A stretch of DNA of 64,000 bases from Gymnothorax reevesii (Eukaryota > Chordata > Actinopteri > Anguilliformes > Muraenidae): contig CM056581.1 in the NCBI GenBank assembly GCA_029721435.1, positions 74,494,796 through 74,558,795 of the forward strand, written 5' to 3'. This document shows positions 59,006 through 64,000 of this stretch, piece by piece. The notes below the pieces were generated by a model. The model saw nothing but the letters and a program-made list of their open reading frames with translations. It was not told where the DNA came from and did not search any database. Each line of letters opens with the position of its first letter. Position 1 is the stretch's first letter. Made by a program: the position numbers and the translations under genes.

Positions 59006-60836
59006 GTATGCTCTGAATCACTGGGGTATGGTTTGATTTGGCTGAAGCTTGGGGGTTCACTGTGCAAGTGCGTCCTGTGCATGGGACAGTGTTGTAGTCT
59101 GTGGCAGCTACTGAGCCAAAAATAGCTTGAAGTCTACTGTGGTGCCTCAGTGAGATATTTGTAGAAGTCAGCGTCCACAAAATCAATTTACTTTTGCTTT
59201 GCATTGCATTTTTACTCATATTGTGAAATTATTTGGTGCACTCAAGAAATAATTTTGAGTTTGATTCTTCTCCAGCTGAAATCTGTGCTTACTGTCACTT
59301 TGTTGTTAACCAGCGACTGTCATTTGAAAATTTGCAGACTGAAATTATAAAATCTAATTTGAGTGTCAGATTTAATTATAATATTAATTCATCTTTTTCT
59401 AATTTGGGTTTCCTAATGATCTCATTTAATGACCTGCCACCCCTGGCCCTTTTACAAATTGCATGATATTAGTGGTTCTTGGGTAACACATTTCACACAT
59501 TAATTGCTCGGTAGTCAAGCAATGCAAAGAAATACAAACTTTCCCAAATTTGGCACGACTTCTTAGTTCATCTCCAGAGGAAAGTGTCCTGTTTCACAAC
59601 AACTGGGTCTAGAAGTTCTGTCCAAATGAATAAAGTTCAGCCTTCAACACAGGCTTTTTATTTGGCTTGTCGTAGAGTGTGCTTTGTTCATTTTACTGAA
59701 ATTTTATTTTATATCAACTAATATATTCAGCAGTACATAGCATGTAAAATTGTTTAAATGTTGAGAAATATTAGCGTTAGATATAGTAACAAAGTATTCA
59801 GCATGTCATTGCAAGTGTAAAACATTTAGAAGCTGAGATACAGTATAATATTAACTGACCCATATTCTCAGTGTTATTGCCATTATTTTATTTATTTATT
59901 TATTTATTTATTGTGATTGGGCGCGGCCTTTCCTTAATATGGAAATCAGGAGCTCTTACCCAACAAATGGCATTTTTCTCCATGTGCCTCCAATAACATT
60001 GAGTGACCCATGCAATACAAATGTAAATGGATTTCCAACCTTCATGTCCTCCATTTAACAGGTGAATCAGATTTCTGTCTTGGGTTACACCTACAGCATT
60101 GTGTTCATTTCTGGGTGGTAAACATTCAGCCTGAGTCAAATACTAGAGACATATATTGTCGCAAATTGTAAGAGAATATTGTTTCTCGTGGCTCCTGTTG
60201 AATGGTGAATACCATGTTCCTTATATCAAACATGTTTCTTTTTTTTTTTACCAAATTCTCTTTATTCACCAACATGTCATCCAATGAAAGACCCCTATGG
60301 CATATCTGTTTGGTGAATTATTGCACAAAATACCTATAACTGCTCCACATAGTACTATGGATGACCAGTTAGCAAGTCAGCCCAAACTGCTACTGATCTG
60401 GCCCAGATTCAAATGTCATCAGTGCGAATAAACATGGAATCACTACTTACTGTGCTCAATTCATTAACCCTTGGAGTGCCCTCTCTTTACGCAGGTAGAC
60501 TTTGAGGATGTGATCGCTGAGCCTGACGGGACCCATAGCATGGATGGGGTGTGGAAAGCCAGCTACACCACCTTCACAGTTTCCAAGTACTGGTGTTACC
60601 GCGTGCTGTCGGCCATCTTGGGCGTCCCCGTGTCCCTGCTGTGGGGCTTCCTGTTCGCCCTCATCTCCTTCTGCCATATCTGGGCCGTCATGCCCTGCAT
60701 CCAGTGTTGCCTGATAGAGAACCAGTGCCTGAGCCGTTTCTACTCCATCTGCATCCATACCTTCTTTGACCCACTCTTTGAATCAGTGGGCAAAATCTGC
60801 AGCGGCATCCGGGTGGCTCTGCGCAAGGAGGTTTAG
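58895..60836 (+). CDS. cav3: caveolin-3 (spliced, 2 exons)
   Basis: This is the muscle caveolin: an integral membrane scaffolding protein that oligomerises to form caveolae in sarcolemma and T-tubules. Exons 58895-59005 and 60495-60836 give 150 residues (human CAV3 has 151). [20 protein letters not shown] leads into FEDVIAEP (40-47), the scaffolding domain D54-R73 ([20 protein letters not shown]), the hairpin about 74-107 and a Cys-rich C-terminal region ending VALRKEV. The two-exon structure, NINED/SKYWCYR/ISFCHIW/RKEV features and convergent oxtr identify cav3. cav1 has three coding exons and different residues at these places. ATG sits in a strong context (cagcc before ATGG). The C-terminal LRKEV matches CAV3. 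Confidence 0.93.
59006..60494 (+). other. cav3: cav3 intron
   Basis: 1.49 kb. It contains a (TTTA)n tract at about 59884-59912 and a T-run at about 60239-60249. No exon-like element was found inside. Confidence 0.7.
60495..60836 (+). CDS. cav3: cav3 exon 2
   Basis: The acceptor tttacgcag ends at 60494. 113 codons plus TAG (60834-60836). It carries the signature, scaffolding domain, hairpin and the tail with cysteines in [21 protein letters not shown] and GKICSG, several of which correspond to palmitoylated positions in the family. Confidence 0.95.
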   Translation, partial: VDFEDVIAEPDGTHSMDGVWKASYTTFTVSKYWCYRVLSAILGVPVSLLWGFLFALISFCHIWAVMPCIQCCLIENQCLSRFYSICIHTFFDPLFESVGKICSGIRVALRKEV

Positions 60837-60838
60837 AA

Positions 60839-60842
<4 letters not shown>

Positions 60843-60871
<29 letters not shown>
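60843..60871 (+). repeat. cav3: T10-G19 homopolymer tract in the cav3 3' UTR
   Basis: Ten T followed by about nineteen G begins six bases after the cav3 stop. Such a G run can form a G-quadruplex in the mRNA and is prone to length error in sequencing. Confidence 0.9.
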
Positions 60872-60879
60872 TTCTCACA

Positions 60880-63132
60880 ACTCTCTGCCAGAAGTGGGCA
60901 AAGCCCCTGTTTTATCCTGTCGAGGCGTGTGTCTGCTCTAAAAGGCTGCTCAATTCTTTGGCATGAATGGAAAATCATGAATGGAAAATTTGTAACAGCA
61001 TTTTACTGTAAGCGGAGAAAAAAATTTGATTTACCATCAAGTTCACAGTGGCGGGCTGGTCCCCACGAGCTTCATTTCGCACAACTATAACTCAAAGTGT
61101 TGATGCTGTGTCAATTATTAATTCAGTAATCATAGCGTTGTTGTGTAACAAAGAAAAAAAAGTTTATAAAAATCAGTCAGTGCCTATAAGAATACATTAC
61201 CTTCATGAACAACATTCTTCTTGGTCATGCAGGTTAAGGCCAATAGCAGAACTCGTTATTCAGGGGATGTTACATTCGGCCAAGTTCAAGACACAAAGAT
61301 AAAGCTATAAAATATATGACCTGTCTTCCACAAAATACTCTGTCCTCAAAACAGATATGAAACTTTAGCCAAGCAAATGACCTATGAAAGGTGAAGCAAA
61401 AATTCCACTTCCCCTCCCCACTAGGTGGTGTCAAGAGTAAAATATTGTTAGATGAGGTGGTTACAGAGATTGTCAGACAGATGGAGACAGGCAAACACAT
61501 ATAAGCTTGCAATTACCATACTCAGTTTTAGCATTGAAAAGTCAAAAAGTTCATTCTCATCATAACATATTTATTTTCCACTTTCAAAATAATTGGCAGG
61601 TATAGCTTAAGGGCTTTATGGCCTATGTATAGACAATATAAATCTACTGATGTTCACACAGGACGTTTAAAAGCTCAAGTCACCCTATGGGCATTATGGG
61701 ATCACAATATTACCACAGGCCAAAAATTAACTTCCAATACAAGATAGCCACCTGGTTCAACTTATAGTGTAATTTATGTTTGTTAAATGTAAGATATGAA
61801 ATGGATGCACTACACACCTACTAGAAATGTCTTGAAATGTTGACTTTTCATGTATTTAAATATGGGTGTTTTTCATTAATCTTATCATTGCAAAAGACTT
61901 ATGTTTTCTGTATGCAATATATGAAGGCTTAGAATGGCAATATTTAATATGAGAATGAACATACTTTGGCATTAATTTCTAAACATTTTTTTTTCAAATG
62001 TCAATTTTTATATCAGCACCAAGAGAGCATTACATTTCTTGATTGTTTATGCTTAAGATAAAGATGAGAAAAGATGAAGAAATGTGGTAAACAATTTTAT
62101 CTTGCAATGTCCCTGAACTGAAATGCTACCTAAAATATACAAATGGTAAAACTTTACAACTCCATGTAAGGATGACAGAACAAGACGATCTGACTACAAA
62201 CTGCAGTTTGAAATGAAGTACCTTCTTATCAGATGTAAAAAATAAAATAAATCATCAGCTGCTATATTCAGTTCTGCTCCTATTTTTCAGATCTACACTG
62301 CCATTATGAACATTTTCCTCTGGCATACAATCCCATGATATCCCAGATCAACAAAAACAGAAATGATGTTATCTGCTCTCAAATAATGCATTGTTGAATA
62401 TCTGAAAATTGCTTAAAATGTGCCGATCTTTTAACTAGCCCCCTCAAACCCTCTATATTTTCTTTGTAAATTTTTTCTCAAGCAGTACTCATATAAATTA
62501 ACCCAAACAGGCACGGTCAAGTAATGAACAGAAGAATACTGTGCTCTTCGAACTACATATATTTGAAATGGAACCTCTAAGTTGGTGTTCTTCATTATGG
62601 TTTCAAAATAATTCTTCCATCGACACAATGTACTACAGCTATGTACAAAGATACATGAAATATATATATTTTGCCATCTCAATATTATCTGTGAGATGGC
62701 TTATATAAAAAGTAGTGCATTATTGTTATTGGGTGAGGCTACGCTGAAGATGCGAGAGTGGGGCATGGAGTTAGAGGGCCAAATTCGGCTTAAGGACTCG
62801 AGCCACAAGATCTCAACTGCTGCCTCATGGATCTGTGAGGAAGTTTGTTTGGTGTAACAGAGAGGAGGTTCAGCATTAAAGGACTTCTGTATGAGAAAGG
62901 CCTTTTTAGAGAGGAGAGGAGAAGTCTGGCGTTCGTGACGTTTAAGCGGCTTAGGTCTGCTCAGGGAGACGGGGGAGATGCAGGATTGAGGAGGCTCAAT
63001 GTGGTAGAAGTCTGCAAAAGTTCAGTTTTTGCAAAATTCATGCGTCAGAGGCCAGTTTGGTTGGAGACGAGAGGAGTTAGATGGAGAGTGAATGTTCTGG
63101 ATGCCTATTCTAGGAGAAGGGGATGTGGGGTA
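60880..63132. other. convergent 3' regions of cav3 (+) and oxtr (-)
   Basis: No coding exon was seen. It must include both 3' UTRs. Around 62700-63132 the sequence is richer in G on the + strand and directly follows the oxtr stop, so it is probably oxtr 3' UTR. Confidence 0.45.
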
Positions 63133-63380
63133 TCATGTGACGGAGGTCTGTGTGATGCTTTTCTGGCTGCTGGTGCTCTTGATAGCGAAGGTTGAGGAGT
63201 TGCTCTTGCGACTGGACTCACGCTCGCAGTTGCACTGAGAAGACTTCAGGTAGCGCCTGGAGCAGCAGAGGAAATGCTGTTTCAGGTCATGGAATAGGTG
63301 GCCCGCAAAGAACAGGTAGATCCAGGGGTTACAGCAGCTGTTCAGACTGGCCAGCAGCATCGAGATAATGAAGGGCATCG
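63133..63380 (-). CDS. oxtr: oxytocin/isotocin receptor, last coding exon (partial gene)
   Basis: This is a Gq-coupled neuropeptide GPCR of the plasma membrane. On the - strand the acceptor ttcttgcag (63389-63381) leads into a split codon and then 81 residues: TM7 ([22 protein letters not shown], containing NPxxY as NPWIY), helix 8 with [15 protein letters not shown] (palmitoylation-type Cys pair), and a Ser-rich tail ending SITQTSVT, stop TGA at 63133-63135. The intron after TM6 is in the position known for [24 protein letters not shown] and RKSNSSTF distinguish it from vasopressin V1/V2 receptors. The first coding exon (TM1-TM6) lies to the right of the window. It is convergent with cav3, as in human. 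Confidence 0.93.
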
Positions 63381-64000
63381 CTGCAAGAAAGAATGGGGGG
63401 AAACAGCTGAATTTCTTTATTCATTGAAAAGATCTTGCAAATAAAAAACTGGATCAGTCAGAAAAGGGCCATTTCAAGAATTTAGTCAATTAAAAAGGTC
63501 ATTTTTGTCGTTCTTTGGAAAATAGCAAATTAAATACAAATATGAAGGTTGTGCTTGAATTATTTCATGGAATGCACAGCCTATGCTTGTCATAACATTG
63601 TTTGAGAAAGCAAATTAACCCTGTCAACACGAGAGAAAAAAAACAGCTTGTTAACATTCTGGGATTGCAACTGTCATCACAATACATGGTCCCCAAGCAC
63701 AGAGTTTGAGAACCATTGCTTTACTGGATTGAGACCATGGTCTGCGCAGGCCACTGTAGTAAACTAAAATTAGCTGAACAACTAATTGTTCATGGAACCA
63801 ACTTGTGATTGTGAAACTTCTAGGACATGACACATCATCCGCATAGAAGTATTCATTTGTCAAATGTTAGACTGAAATCATAAAAAGATGGACATGTTTA
63901 GCAGGAAAACATTAGTATGTTGTCACTTTCAGATACAGTTCAAATGGTATTTAGGGGCACAATCAAATCCACCTGCTTTGTTGACTTAAAATATACAAAA
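63381..64000 (-). other. oxtr: oxtr intron, 3' part
   Basis: Intronic DNA upstream (on -) of the last exon. No further exon is recognisable before the window ends. Confidence 0.7.

Noticed and set aside
58565..59082. Frames of 77-150 codons around the cav3 start
   Set aside because: They are other frames of the GC-rich cav3 5' region and exon 1; no homology.
58895..60836. cav1 instead of cav3
   Set aside because: Only two coding exons, 150 residues, CAV3-type SKYWCYR, ISFCHIW and LRKEV, and convergent oxtr all point to cav3.
62845..63195. 116-codon + strand frame next to oxtr
   Set aside because: It overlaps the oxtr coding exon and likely 3' UTR in antisense; low-complexity Arg/Gly composition.
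63651..63863. 70-codon - strand frame in the oxtr intron
   Set aside because: No similarity to oxtr TM segments or any family. The missing oxtr exon should be larger and lies outside the window.

Overview
The window is vertebrate genomic DNA, most likely from a ray-finned fish. It carries intron-split vertebrate genes, GT-AG splice sites, long AT-rich intergenic DNA, many microsatellites and a dense load of fish-type Tc1-like transposons, hAT-like MITEs and CR1/L2-type LINEs. The species cannot be fixed from sequence alone, and an early-branching or non-teleost lineage is possible. Five protein-coding loci are supported. On the + strand: the C-terminal part of parp3 (six exons, 710-5160), single-exon gpr62 (15245-16519), a three-exon caveolin-2-like gene (44499-47272) and two-exon cav3 (58895-60836). 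On the - strand: the last coding exon of the oxytocin/isotocin receptor oxtr (63133-63380), which points at cav3 tail to tail. LAYOUT: 1-5.2 kb is parp3, with a 147-bp tandem repeat and other repeats in its introns. 5.2-15.2 kb is non-coding, with a Tc1-like remnant, a Z-DNA-prone microsatellite, a fold-back element and a Tc1-derived MITE. gpr62 follows. 16.7-44.4 kb is a transposon graveyard. It includes a Tc1 element swollen to 6.25 kb by nested insertions (18.7-24.9 kb), a tandem array of twelve 156-bp units (28.1-30.1 kb), a CR1-like LINE broken by three younger elements (31.3-40.3 kb) and a second full-length Tc1-like copy (41.9-43.6 kb). 44.4-47.7 kb is the caveolin-2-like gene. 47.7-58.5 kb is intergenic DNA with decayed Tc1 copies, a palindromic element whose arms contain a THAP-domain first exon, and a recent 229-bp templated duplication. 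58.9-60.9 kb is cav3, and 61-64 kb is the 3' side of oxtr. GENE RELATIONS: parp3-gpr62 matches the human 3p21 neighbourhood and cav3-oxtr matches human 3p25, so the window joins two blocks that are far apart on human chromosome 3. A caveolin-2-like gene directly upstream of cav3 and in the same orientation mirrors the CAV2-CAV1 pair. This suggests a retained paralogue from the early vertebrate genome duplications. The two caveolins are membrane-coat proteins of caveolae, gpr62 is an orphan class A GPCR, parp3 is a DNA-repair ADP-ribosyltransferase and oxtr is a neuropeptide receptor. No operon-like co-function is implied. The most unusual non-genic material is a set of modular repeats rich in AGGTCA motifs, with monomers of 147, 156 and 162 bp. 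They recur in five places, one of them inside a transposase reading frame.
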